A stretch of 64,000 bases of DNA from positions 496,001 to 560,000 of the forward strand of contig NZ_BLLG01000001.1 of NCBI RefSeq assembly GCF_011766325.1, read 5' to 3'. A model generated the notes under the pieces. That model did not search any database, had not been told where the DNA came from, and was given only the letters and a program-made list of their open reading frames with translations. Position 1 is the first letter of the stretch. Each line of letters begins with the position of its first letter. This stretch comes from Streptomyces pacificus. GTDB taxonomy: Bacteria; Actinomycetota; Actinomycetes; Streptomycetales; Streptomycetaceae. Positions 9,024 to 18,066 of this stretch are shown here, one piece after another. A program made the translations under genes and the position numbers.

Positions 9024-9764
9024 ATGGCGCGTCCGGTCACCGTCGTCACGGGCGGTAGTCGGGGCATCGGCGCGGCGACCTGCGTACGGCTGGCCGCCGA
9101 CGGGCACGACCTGGCCCTCGGGTACGTCAGCGACGTCGCGGCCGCCGAGGAGGTGGCGCGGGCCGTGCGCGCGGCCGGCCGCAGCTGTGTCGCCGTGCGG
9201 GTGGACACCTCCGACGAGGCCGAGGTGGAGCGGCTGTTCGACATCGCGGCCGCGGAAATCGGCACCGTGACCGGACTGGTCAACAACGCGGGTGTCACCG
9301 GCCCGCTCGGGCGGCTCGCCGACGCCCGCACCGAGGACCTGCGGCGGGTGGTCGACGTGAACCTGCTCGGCTGCCTCCTGTGCTGCAGGCGAGCCGCCCG
9401 TGACATGGCCGCGAGCGGTTCCGGTGCCATCGTCAACATCTCCTCGGTGGCTGCCACGCTCGGTGCCCCCGGGGAGTACGTCCACTATGCGGCGACCAAG
9501 GCGGCGGTCGACGCTCTGACCGTGGGGCTGGCCAGGGAACTCGGACCGCAGGGCATTCGGGTGAACGCGGTCGCCCCCGGCACCGTGAACACCGGCATAC
9601 ACGCCGCCATGGGCGACCCCGACCGACCGGCGAAGGTGGCCGCGATGACCCCGCTCCGGCGGTCGGGGGAGCCGGCCGAGATCGCCGGCGCCGTCTCCTG
9701 GCTGCTCTCGGACGACGCCTCCTTCACGACGGGCACGGTCCTGAGAGTCTCCGGGGGGCGCTGA
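9024..9764 (+). CDS. SDR family oxidoreductase (FabG-like)
   Basis: A 246-residue classical short-chain dehydrogenase/reductase. The TGGSRGIG cofactor motif starts near residue 9, NNAG near residue 91, the catalytic Ser is in ISSVAA, and the YxxxK pair is in YAATKAA near residue 156. The C-terminal TGTVLRVSGGR is typical of FabG-like proteins. The Arg/Ser-rich motif start suggests NADP(H) preference. ATG 9024 is preceded by GAGGAGGT. It stands alone, so the substrate cannot be inferred. Confidence 0.92.
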   Translation: MARPVTVVTGGSRGIGAATCVRLAADGHDLALGYVSDVAAAEEVARAVRAAGRSCVAVRVDTSDEAEVERLFDIAAAEIGTVTGLVNNAGVTGPLGRLADARTEDLRRVVDVNLLGCLLCCRRAARDMAASGSGAIVNISSVAATLGAPGEYVHYAATKAAVDALTVGLARELGPQGIRVNAVAPGTVNTGIHAAMGDPDRPAKVAAMTPLRRSGEPAEIAGAVSWLLSDDASFTTGTVLRVSGGR

Positions 9765-10126
9765 GCACCGTCCCGGGCGGGTTGCTGAACCGCCCCCGAT
9801 GGTGACGGGGCCGCGGCGGGCGCGCGTGCAGACGGGTGGCGGGTGGACGGGCAGGCGCGCCTGCGGGTGGACGGGCAGGCGGGTATGCGGGCCTGCGGGT
9901 GGTGGCTCCGCAGCAACCGGTGGCTCCTTGGTCACCCCGGCCCCGTCCGCGGCCCGCACATCCGCGCCGACCTCGCACCCCGGTGGGTGTCTGCGCCGAC
10001 CACCGGCTTCGGGTCAGGCGACACGGTCACGGTCTCCTGGCACGGAGCGGCTCGGCCTGCGGCCCGGACGGTCCCGGAGGCCACGCGCGCCCCGCCCGGC
10101 GGGTCGGCGTGTCCCGGCCCGGCGGG
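9765..10126. other. Convergent gap with 19-bp direct repeats
   Basis: No gene is seen in 362 bases between the convergent SDR and protease genes. Two perfect copies of GCGGGTGGACGGGCAGGCG lie at 9839-9857 and 9863-9881, with degenerate further copies. The pattern looks like slippage-prone simple sequence. Confidence 0.55.
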
Positions 10127-11416
10127 TCAGAAGGAGCGGAGCTGCAGCAACGGCTCCTTGATCCCGTCGCGGTCCTCCGACGGCCACGTCCAGTCCATGC
10201 CGCCCGACTTCACCAGGGCCGCCTTCACCTCGGCGGGGGAGGCGCCGGGGTGGGTCGCGCGGTACAGGGCCGCCCCGCCCGCCACATGCGGGGTGGCCAT
10301 GGAGGTGCCGGACAGGGTGGCGTAGCCGCCGTTCGGGTAGGTGGAGCGGATACAGACGCCGGGGGCGATCAGGTCCACGTCGCGGCCGTAGTTGGAGAAG
10401 TCCGCGAAGGTGTCGTCCCGGTCCGTACGGCACGTGGAGGCGCCGAGGCCGCCCGGCTCGCCGTCGAGGTCGGCCAGAGCGCTGACCGTGATCACCTCGT
10501 CGTACGCGGCCGGGACGAAACCGGCCGCGTCCGCGTGGTCGTTGCCCGCGGCTACCGCGTAGGTGACGCCCCTTGCGACCGAGTTGCAGATGGCCCGGTG
10601 CATGGCGTCGGCGTCGGTCCTGCCGCAGTCGCCGTCGTCCCTGCCCGCGCCGCTCAGGCTCATGTTGACGACGTCGATCTCGTCGGCGTGCTCGGTGACA
10701 TGGTCGATGCCGCAGATGACGCTCGAGGTGCTACCGGAGCCGAACGGGCTGAACACCTGGACCGGCCAGAGCCGTACGCCCGGTGCCACGCCGACCACTC
10801 CCGTGCCGTTGTCGAGGGCGCCGATGATGCCGGCCACATGTGTGCCGTGACCGTGCCCGTCCTCCTGCGGCATGTTCGGCAGCCAGCAGTTCTTGCCTCC
10901 GGCCACGTACACGTCGAGATCCGGATGGTCCGCGTCGATACCGGTATCGATGACCGCCACATCGGCGTCGACCCGGGTGTCCTTCCCGTCGATCGCGGCG
11001 GTCGGGCTCAGATCGGCCTCCGCCCGGTCCACGCCGGTCGGCACCGACTGGGCCGCGATCCGCACCGGGCGGTCGGGCTCCACGGAGCGGACCCCGGGCC
11101 CGTCCGCGACGGCGGCCGCCGTAGACGCGGTCATCGACGCCGCGTAGCCGTGCAGGGCGTGCCGGTAGACGTGCAGCACCGTGGCGCCCATGGATGCCGC
11201 CCGCACGACTGCCGTGTTCACGGCCGCCTCGGCGCTGCTGACGGTGGGGGCGTCCTTGAGCGTCACGATGTACCGCCCGGCGGTCTCGCTGCGGGTTTCC
11301 CCCTGGTTCTGGCCGTGAGTCCGGCCGGCCAGGCCGGCCGGGTCGATGGCCGCGGAGGGGCCCGGAGCGGCGGCGAGTGCGAGGCCGAGCAGCACAGCGC
11401 AGAAGATGGTGGGCAT
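10127..11416 (-). CDS. Secreted S8 family (subtilisin-like) serine protease
   Basis: A 429-residue preproenzyme. Residues 1-23 form a signal peptide ([18 protein letters not shown]), residues about 48-118 an inhibitor-I9-type propeptide ([14 protein letters not shown]), and the mature domain follows. The catalytic triad is visible as Asp157 (VAVIDTGID), His193 (HGTHVAG) and Ser372 ([12 protein letters not shown]). The Asn of the oxyanion hole is in AAGNDHAD. The enzyme would be exported and self-processed to degrade extracellular protein. Ordinary length for a single-domain actinobacterial subtilase. Confidence 0.95.
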   Translation of the reverse strand: MPTIFCAVLLGLALAAAPGPSAAIDPAGLAGRTHGQNQGETRSETAGRYIVTLKDAPTVSSAEAAVNTAVVRAASMGATVLHVYRHALHGYAASMTASTAAAVADGPGVRSVEPDRPVRIAAQSVPTGVDRAEADLSPTAAIDGKDTRVDADVAVIDTGIDADHPDLDVYVAGGKNCWLPNMPQEDGHGHGTHVAGIIGALDNGTGVVGVAPGVRLWPVQVFSPFGSGSTSSVICGIDHVTEHADEIDVVNMSLSGAGRDDGDCGRTDADAMHRAICNSVARGVTYAVAAGNDHADAAGFVPAAYDEVITVSALADLDGEPGGLGASTCRTDRDDTFADFSNYGRDVDLIAPGVCIRSTYPNGGYATLSGTSMATPHVAGGAALYRATHPGASPAEVKAALVKSGGMDWTWPSEDRDGIKEPLLQLRSF

Positions 11417-11955
11417 CCCAGACCCTTCTTGAGGGAACCGAAGGGGCCGACCGGTTCCGTCGGCCCTCTTCCGCCATGTCGAGGCGTTCGGCGCCCACAG
11501 CTAGCAGTTCCCGGGGCGCCCGCCTGTCCGACATCCGGAGGGTCACCGGATTGCTGACGATCCGTCATCCCTATAGCTGTGTCATATGTCCGGAGCGTCC
11601 GCGGCCGCCGCCATCCGGCTCACATCCCTCCGTGCGCCCTGTGCTCCGTCGTGCGCCCGGCGTCCTCCCGGCGCGGCTTGGCCGCCGTACCGCCGGCGCG
11701 GGAGTGCGCGGGCAGACCGTCCCGGGAGCATGCCGGCAGGGGGCACCGGCAGAGGGGCGAGCGGGCCGAGGCAGGAGGGGGAAGGCCGAGCAGGAGGGGG
11801 AGGGGGAGGCGGAGGAGGGGCCGGGGGCCGGGCCGCGAGGTGGGGGAGGGGCGAGGGGAGCGCGGCAACGGTGGCGGCGAGCGGGGCGAGCGGGGCGAGA
11901 GAGGCGAGAGAGGCAAGGATGCGGGCCCCGCCACAGGGTGTGTGAGGGTACGGGT
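11417..11955. other. Non-coding gap with long purine-rich tract
   Basis: No supported gene in 539 bases. The first part upstream of the protease is normal intergenic DNA containing its promoter. Bases about 11740-11925 form a strongly purine-biased + strand (GA/GGA-rich), which can form triplex or quadruplex-type structures on the G-rich strand. It lies downstream of the Cys-rich gene. Confidence 0.5.
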
Positions 11956-12201
11956 TCAGCAGGGCGGTGGGTCACCCGCCGGGCGCGCGGCGCGCCTGCG
12001 GGTGTCGACGGACCACATATGCGTGCAGCCGGGGCACTGCAGATGGACCACCGTGCCCTGGCTGGAGATGAGGTAGCGCCAGTGGTCGCCGCAGTTGCGC
12101 CGGTCCGCGCAGGTGGCGCAGTCGCGTGCGTCGTCGCAGGCGGGGCAGGGCAGCCAGGCGCGGCGGGCGATATCCGCTTGCGGGTCAATGGGCAGGCCCA
12201 C
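11956..12201 (-). CDS. Small Cys-rich putative zinc-binding protein
   Basis: An 81-residue cytoplasmic protein starting at GTG 12201, preceded by GGAAGGAGG. It contains at least eight cysteines in CxxC-type pairs (CPACDDARDCATCADRRNC, then CPGCTHMW), suggesting two zinc-ribbon-like sites. It overlaps the end of the upstream DUF6400 gene by 17 bases, so the two are one operon. Similar short proteins occur in other Streptomyces; no function is known. Confidence 0.7.
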   Translation of the reverse strand: MGLPIDPQADIARRAWLPCPACDDARDCATCADRRNCGDHWRYLISSQGTVVHLQCPGCTHMWSVDTRRRAARPAGDPPPC

Positions 12202-12436
12202 GTCCCGGGCCTCCTTCCGGCAGGACACCCGCGGCGACGAGCATGGCGTGGGTCCGCTGCTGCTCGGCGTCGAGACCGGAGTAGAGGAGCGTGTACGCGG
12301 CCTCCTCGCCCTCCAGCGTGGCCACCGGGTCCCAGCCGGGCCCCAGCGCGGCCACCACCTCGGCCCTGCGCCGGGCCTCCTCGAAGGTCAGGTCGATCTC
12401 GAACGGCGTGAGGTCGGGTGAACGGTCCTGGTCCAT
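12185..12436 (-). CDS. DUF6400-type small protein
   Basis: An 83-residue acidic, mostly helical protein (start MDQDRSPDLTPFEIDLTFEE) with a conserved-looking RRAEVVAALGPGWDPV segment. No membrane helix or signal peptide. It is first in a two-gene operon with the Cys-rich protein and is preceded by an iron-box-like dyad. Similar proteins are common in Streptomyces and uncharacterised. Confidence 0.65.
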   Translation of the reverse strand: MDQDRSPDLTPFEIDLTFEEARRRAEVVAALGPGWDPVATLEGEEAAYTLLYSGLDAEQQRTHAMLVAAGVLPEGGPGRGPAH

Positions 12437-12510
12437 CAGTGACACTTCCGGTGGTGCTGCGGTGCGGTGCCCTTGCGGGCCGACTGCCACGTCTACCAGA
12501 GAGCCGAGCT

Positions 12511-12529
12511 TCAGGGAAGGTTTACCTAA
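12511..12529 (-). promoter_or_regulatory. Possible DmdR/IdeR iron box
   Basis: The 19 bases TCAGGGAAGGTTTACCTAA match the IdeR/DmdR1 consensus TTAGGTTAGGCTAACCTAA at 14 of 19 positions and lie about 75 bases upstream of the DUF6400 start. The surrounding bases are unusually AT-rich for this genome. If real, the two small genes would be iron-repressed. Confidence 0.4.
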
Positions 12530-12732
12530 GTTGCTGTGAGGTACCTCATGGGACGGGGCCGACGGGGCCGCCCCGTCCGCCCCGCCGGCCGGCCGGCTCC
12601 GTCGGCTCCGTCGGCTCCGCTCCGACCGCCGGGGCGGGGCCGCCCCGCCACGGTGCCATGTCCCGTCCCCGCGCCACTGACGGCTGCGGCGCACCGCCGC
12701 ACGCCGCACAGGGATCGTGCCGGCCGCGGGGA

Positions 12733-14097
12733 TCACTCGGCCCGTGCCACGATCCCCCGTACCACCCCGAGTTCCACCAGGTCCCGCGGCCGCAGCCGGA
12801 GCTGGTCGGCGGTGGCCGCTGTGTCGGACGGGGCGCGTTTGAGGATCGCGGCGGCGAGTTCGGGCGCGATGACCGAGAAGTAGCTGTCGGGGGTGACCCA
12901 GGTGTTGCCCGGGGCGGCCAGCGCCAGCGCCCCGCCGGAACCGCCCTCGCCGATCACCAGGGTCGTCACCGGCACGCGCACCGACGCCACCGCCGCGAAG
13001 ACGTCCGCGATGGCCGCGCCCGCCCCGGCCCGCTCGGCCTCGGCGTCGTTCGCGGCACCGGGGGTGTCCACGAGAGTGAGCACCGGGATGCCCAACCGGT
13101 CGGCGAGCCGGATGAGCCGGGCCGCCGTGCGGTACCCGGCCGGCCTGGTAGCGGTCCCGGCCTGGGCCGCGTACGCCACCACCCGCCCCTCGCGCAGCCC
13201 GAATCCGCAGATCATTCCCGGGTCCGAACCACCGCACCGGTCGCCGTGGAGATCCGCCCGCTCGTCGAACCAGGCGTCGAGATACGCCCGGGCACGGGGC
13301 CGCTGCGGCGCCCGCGCCCGGCGCACCGCCTCCCAGCCGGTCGCCGCCGCGCCGGGCGCCCCGTCAAGGGCCCCCGGCGGCGGGACGGGCGCCCCACCCG
13401 GCACCGGCTCCACGGTGCCGCCCGCCAGCAGCCGCAGCCACAGAGACAGCACCGGCCGCAGCCGGTCCCGGGGGACGATCGCGTCGACGTGCCCCGCTGC
13501 GAGCTGGCCCTCGGCCGTGTACGCCGACGGGTCCGCGTCCGGTGGCCTGACCCGGGAGCCGGCGAACCCGACCTGTGCTCCCGGCAGTGCGAGGACCACG
13601 TCCGCGCCTGCTCCGAGCGTGGCCCAGCCGCCGCCGGTGGCGGGGTCGCGCAGCACCGCGATCTGCGGCAGACCGGCCGCGCGGATCAGCGCGGACGCCC
13701 GCGCCACCCGGTGGAGCTGGCCGAGGGCGACCATGCCCTCCTGCATCCGGCTGCCCCCGGTGGCGACCAGCGACACCAGTGGCAGCCGCGCGGCGCGGGC
13801 ATGGGCGTAGGCCTCCTCCAGCAGATTCCCGGTCCGCCGGCCCAGCGACCCGCCGAGGAACCGGAACTCGAACGACACCAGCACCGCGCGCCGGCCACCG
13901 ATGTCCGCCGTCCCCCACACGACGGACTCCTGCTCGCCGGTCCGCGCCGCGGCCCTCTCCCGCGCCCGCGCATAGCCGGCCCACCTGAGCGGGCCGTCGC
14001 CGTCACCGGAGGAGTCCCCGGCAGCGGCCGATGGGTGCTCCTCGAAGGCGTCGGAGGCCAGGGCCACCGCCTCGCGCGCCGTCGACGCGTCAGCCAC
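12733..14097 (-). CDS. Fused carboxyltransferase (acyl-CoA carboxylase beta/alpha-like)
   Basis: A 454-residue protein of the crotonase-fold carboxyltransferase superfamily. The N-terminal half resembles AccD and the C-terminal half AccA-type domains (GSGGALALAAPG, DTPGAANDAEAERAG). No biotin carboxylase or biotin attachment motif is present, so it must use partner subunits or act as a decarboxylase. It starts at GTG 14097 and overlaps the MatB stop by eight bases. Coupling to MatB points to malonyl-CoA metabolism; direction of the reaction is not known. Confidence 0.8.
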   Translation of the reverse strand: MADASTAREAVALASDAFEEHPSAAAGDSSGDGDGPLRWAGYARARERAAARTGEQESVVWGTADIGGRRAVLVSFEFRFLGGSLGRRTGNLLEEAYAHARAARLPLVSLVATGGSRMQEGMVALGQLHRVARASALIRAAGLPQIAVLRDPATGGGWATLGAGADVVLALPGAQVGFAGSRVRPPDADPSAYTAEGQLAAGHVDAIVPRDRLRPVLSLWLRLLAGGTVEPVPGGAPVPPPGALDGAPGAAATGWEAVRRARAPQRPRARAYLDAWFDERADLHGDRCGGSDPGMICGFGLREGRVVAYAAQAGTATRPAGYRTAARLIRLADRLGIPVLTLVDTPGAANDAEAERAGAGAAIADVFAAVASVRVPVTTLVIGEGGSGGALALAAPGNTWVTPDSYFSVIAPELAAAILKRAPSDTAATADQLRLRPRDLVELGVVRGIVARAE

Positions 14098-15694
14098 GGG
14101 AGAGGGACCGTTTCATGATCTTGCCCATGTCGTTGCGGGGCAGGGCGTCGAGGAAGCGGACCGTCCGCGGGCGTTTGTGCGGGGCGAGTTGGGACGCGAC
14201 ATGCCCGGCCAGCTCGTCCCCGGACGGCGGGCTGGCCGGGTCGGTGGGCACCACCCACGCCACCACCCGCTCGCCCAGGTCGTCGTCCGGTTCGCCGGTG
14301 ACCGCGGCCTCCCGCACCTGCGGGTGCTCCAGCAGCGCGTTCTCGATCTCACCCGCTCCGATCTTGTAGCCGCCGCTCTTGATCAGGTCCGTCGCCTTGC
14401 GACCGACGATCCGCACCTGGCCGTCCGCGGCCCGGACCGCCATGTCGCCCGTGCGGAACCAGTCGCCGTCGAACGCCGCCGCGGTCGCGTCGGGCCGGTT
14501 GAGATAGCCGCTGAACAGGTTCGGTCCCCGCACCTGGATCTCGCCGACCGTCTCGCCGTCCAGCGCGGTGATCTCCGTCCCGTCCTCCTCGACCAGCCGC
14601 AGCTGCACCCCGGGGAGCGGAAGCCCCACCGATCCGGGAGACGGCCGGCCGTCCACCCGGACGCTCGTGTTCATCAGCGTCTCGGTCATCCCGTACCGCT
14701 CGACGACCCGCCGGCCCGTGGCAGCGAAGATCCGCTCGTGGTCGTGGACGGGCAGCGCCGCCGACCCGGACACCAGCAGCCGGGCGCGACCGAGGGACAT
14801 GGCCAGCTCCGGGTCGCTGCCCACCGCCTCCGCCAGCCGGTGGTACATCGTCGGCACCCCGAAGAGCATCGTCGCCCCGGCACCGAGCTCCCGCCCCACG
14901 CCGTCCGCCGAGAAGCGCCCGAGGTGCCGCACCGCGCCGCCCCGGCGCAGCGGGCCGAGCACGCCGAGGATCAGCCCGTGCACATGGAACAGCGGCAGTG
15001 CCTGGACGAGGACGTCGTCGCCGGTCCACGCCCATGCGTCCGCCAGCGCGTCCAGGGTTGCGGCGATCGCCCGGCGCGGCAGCACCGCGCCCTTGGGCGG
15101 GCCGGTGGTCCCCGAGGTGTAGACGATCAGCGCCGCGGTCTCCGGGCCGGGCTCGGCGGGCAGGGCCCGGTCGTTGTTCCCGGCCGCGTCCTCGGGCACC
15201 GCCGTCTCGATGTCGATCCGCTCCAGGGCCGCCAGCACGGGCGGCAGCTCGTCGTCCGGGCCGGCCAGCACCAGGCGCGGGGCGCCGTCCTCGACGATAT
15301 GGGCCAGTTCCCGCTCTCCCGTGCGGGGGTTGAGCGGTACGGCGGGCACGCCCGCGAGCAGTGCCGCCACCACCCCGACGGCTGTCTCGAGCGTGGGCGT
15401 GGCCCAGACCGCGACGCGGTCCGCCCCGGAGATCCGCTCCGCCGTAGCCCCGGCGGCGCGGGCGAGGGCGCCGTACGTCAGCTCTCGGTCGCCGAAGCGC
15501 AGCGCGGGCCGGCGCCCTATGCCGCCGTCCGCGGCGGCCGTGACGGCTGCGCCGTTCGTTCCGTTCGGGATGGCTGTGGCTGTGGCTGTGGCTGGGGCTG
15601 GGGCTGGGGTGTTGGTGGCGGTCGTTCCGTTCGGGACGGCTGTGCCGTCCAGGGCGTGCGCGGCCGCCGCCAGGGCAGGGAAGAGAGCACTCAC
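14090..15694 (-). CDS. matB: Malonyl-CoA synthetase-like AMP-forming ligase (MatB type)
   Basis: A 534-residue ANL ligase that would join malonate (or a methylmalonate-like diacid) to CoA. YTSGTTGPPKG is at residues 192-202, VERYGMTET follows, FRTGDMA and GRKATDLIKSGGYKI mark the hinge, and the catalytic Lys is in GKIMKRS at the C-terminus. Residues about 19-58 are an Ala/Pro/Thr-rich insertion with duplicated PNGT units, encoded by GCTGTG hexamers, unlike typical MatB. GTG 15694 follows AAGGAGG. It is coupled to the carboxyltransferase downstream. Confidence 0.85.
   Translation of the reverse strand: MSALFPALAAAAHALDGTAVPNGTTATNTPAPAPATATATAIPNGTNGAAVTAAADGGIGRRPALRFGDRELTYGALARAAGATAERISGADRVAVWATPTLETAVGVVAALLAGVPAVPLNPRTGERELAHIVEDGAPRLVLAGPDDELPPVLAALERIDIETAVPEDAAGNNDRALPAEPGPETAALIVYTSGTTGPPKGAVLPRRAIAATLDALADAWAWTGDDVLVQALPLFHVHGLILGVLGPLRRGGAVRHLGRFSADGVGRELGAGATMLFGVPTMYHRLAEAVGSDPELAMSLGRARLLVSGSAALPVHDHERIFAATGRRVVERYGMTETLMNTSVRVDGRPSPGSVGLPLPGVQLRLVEEDGTEITALDGETVGEIQVRGPNLFSGYLNRPDATAAAFDGDWFRTGDMAVRAADGQVRIVGRKATDLIKSGGYKIGAGEIENALLEHPQVREAAVTGEPDDDLGERVVAWVVPTDPASPPSGDELAGHVASQLAPHKRPRTVRFLDALPRNDMGKIMKRSLSRG
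15569..15640. repeat. Hexamer repeats inside the matB 5' region
   Basis: Consecutive GCTGTG/GCTGGG hexamers on the + strand, flanked by two copies of a CCGTTCGGGA(T/C)GGCTGTG block, expand the N-terminal low-complexity loop of MatB in frame. Copy number is likely variable between strains. Confidence 0.7.
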
Positions 15695-16128
15695 CGGTCG
15701 TCCTCCTTCGGAGTTGCTTCCGCACGGGCCGGGTCGCGGGCGCCCGCGGTCCCGCCATTCTCCCCGTGCTGGCCTACCCGTGCGTAACAAGCCGCGGGCC
15801 GCTGCCGTCGCCTCCGATGGAGCCTTCGTCCCCGGCGGGAGTGCTCAGGAGGTCCATCACCCGTCTCGGTGGCACCCGGCCTCTCCGGCTGGGCCCGGCG
15901 GCACCGCGTTCGCCAGTGGTGGCGTCCGGCACCTGTGGTCGGGGCACGGGTCGTTGCCGCACATGTGGTACGGGCATCCGCCGTTTCGGCACCGGGGGCG
16001 TCCACCGTGGCCTTCCGGCTCGGCCCGCCCTGCGAGCGGCCACACGCTGCACCCCGTTCCGGTTCCCGTTCGCGTTCAGGGAGCAGGAGCAGGAGCAGGA
16101 GCAGACACAGGAACAGGAACAGGAACGA
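15695..16128. other. Gap between matB and the MreB-like gene, with GAGCAG repeats
   Basis: 434 bases without a supported gene. Bases 16081-16124 are tandem hexamers (four GAGCAG, one ACACAG, two GAACAG). The matB promoter must lie near 15700-15800. No strong terminator is seen for the leftward MreB-like gene. Confidence 0.5.
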
Positions 16129-17166
16129 TCAGGTGGTGAGCGGGGAGAGGACCATCGAGGCGATGTTGCCCTCCATCATCTCCCCGAGCCCCTGCACCGC
16201 GCACACATCGGGCCGTTCGGCGATATGGACCGGCATCCCGGTAGAGTCCCGCAGCATCTGGTCGAGACCGGGCAGCAGCGCGCTGCCGCCGACCATCATG
16301 ATCCCGCGGTCGCCGAGATCGGCGACCAGGTCGGGCGGGCAGTCGCGCAGGATTCTCCCGATGCTGTCGAGTACCGCGGTCAGCGGTGTGTGGATCGCGT
16401 CCCGGACTGCCGCGGTGTCGACCCGTACCGAGCGTGCCAGTCCGGTCGCCACGTCCCGGCCGTGGATCTCGGTGGTGGAGGGGCCCTGGGGGGTGAGGCC
16501 GTTCTCGCTGAGCGCGATCTGGAGGGGGCGTACGGACTGGCTGGGCAGCATCAGTTCGTGCTGGTGGCGCAGGTGCTGGATGACGGCATGGTCCACGGCC
16601 TCGCCTCCGACCGGGATACGGGCCGCGGTGACGATGGACCCGAGGGACAGTACGGCGACCTGCGTGGTGGCCGCGCCGCACATCATGATCATCGTGGCGG
16701 TCGGCTGCTCCACCGGGAGTCCGCAGCCGACGGCTGCGGCGATCAGCGTGTCGACCAGTTCCACCCGGCGCGCGCCGAGTCCCACCAGCGTCTCCACGGT
16801 GGCGCGCTGGGCGAGGGGGTCGGCCTCGTGCGGAGTGCAGGCGGCGGCGCGCAGCCGCGGCTTGCGGCGCAGTTGCCGGCGGAGCTTCTCGCCGAGCAGA
16901 TGGCGGAGCATCCGCTGGGCCATGTCGATGTCGACGACGGTGCCGCCGGAGACCGGGCGCGTCACCCGGATGTAGTCGGGGGTACGGCCGGTCATCTGCT
17001 CGGCGAACTCGCCCACGGCGATGAGGGCGCCGTTGCGGATGTTGACGGCGGCGACGCTCGGCTGGTCGACGACGAGCCCTGCGCCCTTCACATAGACCCG
17101 GGTCCGCGCCGCGCCCAGATCGACGGCGACATGGCAGCGGCGCAACTGCTCAAGACTGACGGTCAT
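16129..17166 (-). CDS. mbl: MreB/Mbl-like actin-family ATPase
   Basis: A 345-residue protein of the MreB actin family. The phosphate-1 motif is at residues 13-22 (VAVDLGAART) and the adenosine motif MVGGSALLPGLD lies near the C-terminus. ATG 17166 follows GGGAGGACC. Streptomyces carry short divergent Mbl homologues besides MreB (for example SCO2451), which influence spore wall integrity. No mreC, mreD, pbp or rodA gene is nearby, so this is the stand-alone type. Filament formation at the membrane is expected but not shown. Confidence 0.88.
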   Translation of the reverse strand: MTVSLEQLRRCHVAVDLGAARTRVYVKGAGLVVDQPSVAAVNIRNGALIAVGEFAEQMTGRTPDYIRVTRPVSGGTVVDIDMAQRMLRHLLGEKLRRQLRRKPRLRAAACTPHEADPLAQRATVETLVGLGARRVELVDTLIAAAVGCGLPVEQPTATMIMMCGAATTQVAVLSLGSIVTAARIPVGGEAVDHAVIQHLRHQHELMLPSQSVRPLQIALSENGLTPQGPSTTEIHGRDVATGLARSVRVDTAAVRDAIHTPLTAVLDSIGRILRDCPPDLVADLGDRGIMMVGGSALLPGLDQMLRDSTGMPVHIAERPDVCAVQGLGEMMEGNIASMVLSPLTT

Positions 17167-17359
17167 GGCAGGTCCTCCCGAGACGGTTCCCTCCTCGCAT
17201 CCTGCGATCACCGGGCGCGTCGCGCGCGCTGTGCTGAGCCGGTCGGGGGTGGACGTGGCAGGGCGGCGGGCCCGGTGCGGCGCCTGGGAGCGGCGCCGTG
17301 CCAGAAGCCCGGGAAGGTGCCAGGGAAGGTGCCAGGGAAGGGGTTCGAAAGGACCCTTG

Positions 17360-17929
17360 TCAGGGGCTCTGTGAGGGGCTGTACGCCACGCGTTGCAGCA
17401 GGCCCCAGGTGAACTCCGCCACGCACGCCCGCCCGTCGGGGAGGCCGAACGCGAGCCGCCAGCGGGAGGGAGCACTGCCCTCCATCGGCCGTACCGGGCC
17501 GAAGGCGGCGGCGACTTCGTCGACCGTGCAGCACCAGGGGCGCAGGTCGTCAGCCGTGCACAGCAGGGGACCGGTGGCCCCCGGTGCCCGTACCAGCCAT
17601 TCGTTCCAGACGGCTCCGCCCGGTCCGGCCAGCACCTCGAACCGCAGGTCCGGCCACAGAGGCAGGCGCCACCGCAGCGCCTCGCACTCCAGATCGCCGA
17701 TCCTGCGGCGCTCCGAGGTTTCGGGCTCACCGAGCACGGAGCGATACCGGGACAGGGCCCCGCGGGTGCGCGGGGAGCGGACGGCCGCCTGCCAGCGGCG
17801 GTTCGCTTCGCGCATCTGGGCGGCCGACGCGCCCAGCTCACGGCGTGCCTCCTCGACCAGCTCCGGCTGGTGGTCGGCCATCCGGCGGAGCAGGACGAGC
17901 TGGAACGCACGCGGTCCCCAGGTGTCCAT
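17360..17929 (-). CDS. Conserved hypothetical protein
   Basis: A 189-residue soluble protein starting MDTWGPRAFQLVLLRR. It is helical in the first half and beta-rich with many Trp (WNEWLV, RPWCCTVD) in the second. No signal peptide, membrane helix or catalytic motif is evident and I do not recognise the family. It lies upstream of the MreB-like gene on the same strand but 190 bases apart, so a shared operon is uncertain. Confidence 0.7.
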   Translation of the reverse strand: MDTWGPRAFQLVLLRRMADHQPELVEEARRELGASAAQMREANRRWQAAVRSPRTRGALSRYRSVLGEPETSERRRIGDLECEALRWRLPLWPDLRFEVLAGPGGAVWNEWLVRAPGATGPLLCTADDLRPWCCTVDEVAAAFGPVRPMEGSAPSRWRLAFGLPDGRACVAEFTWGLLQRVAYSPSQSP

Positions 17930-18066
17930 GCCCTCATCGTGCCCGTATGGAGCGGCCACCGCGCATGCCTCGGCCGGTCGAGGTGCCGAGGAGACGCAAC
18001 CTCCACACAGGATCCTCACGGTCACGACTACCTCAGAGGTCACATCGTGCCTACGCTCCGGGGGTC

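Noticed and set aside
11740..11930. Purine-rich tract as a coding region
   Set aside because: All frames give Gly/Arg/Glu low complexity; no start with ribosome site.
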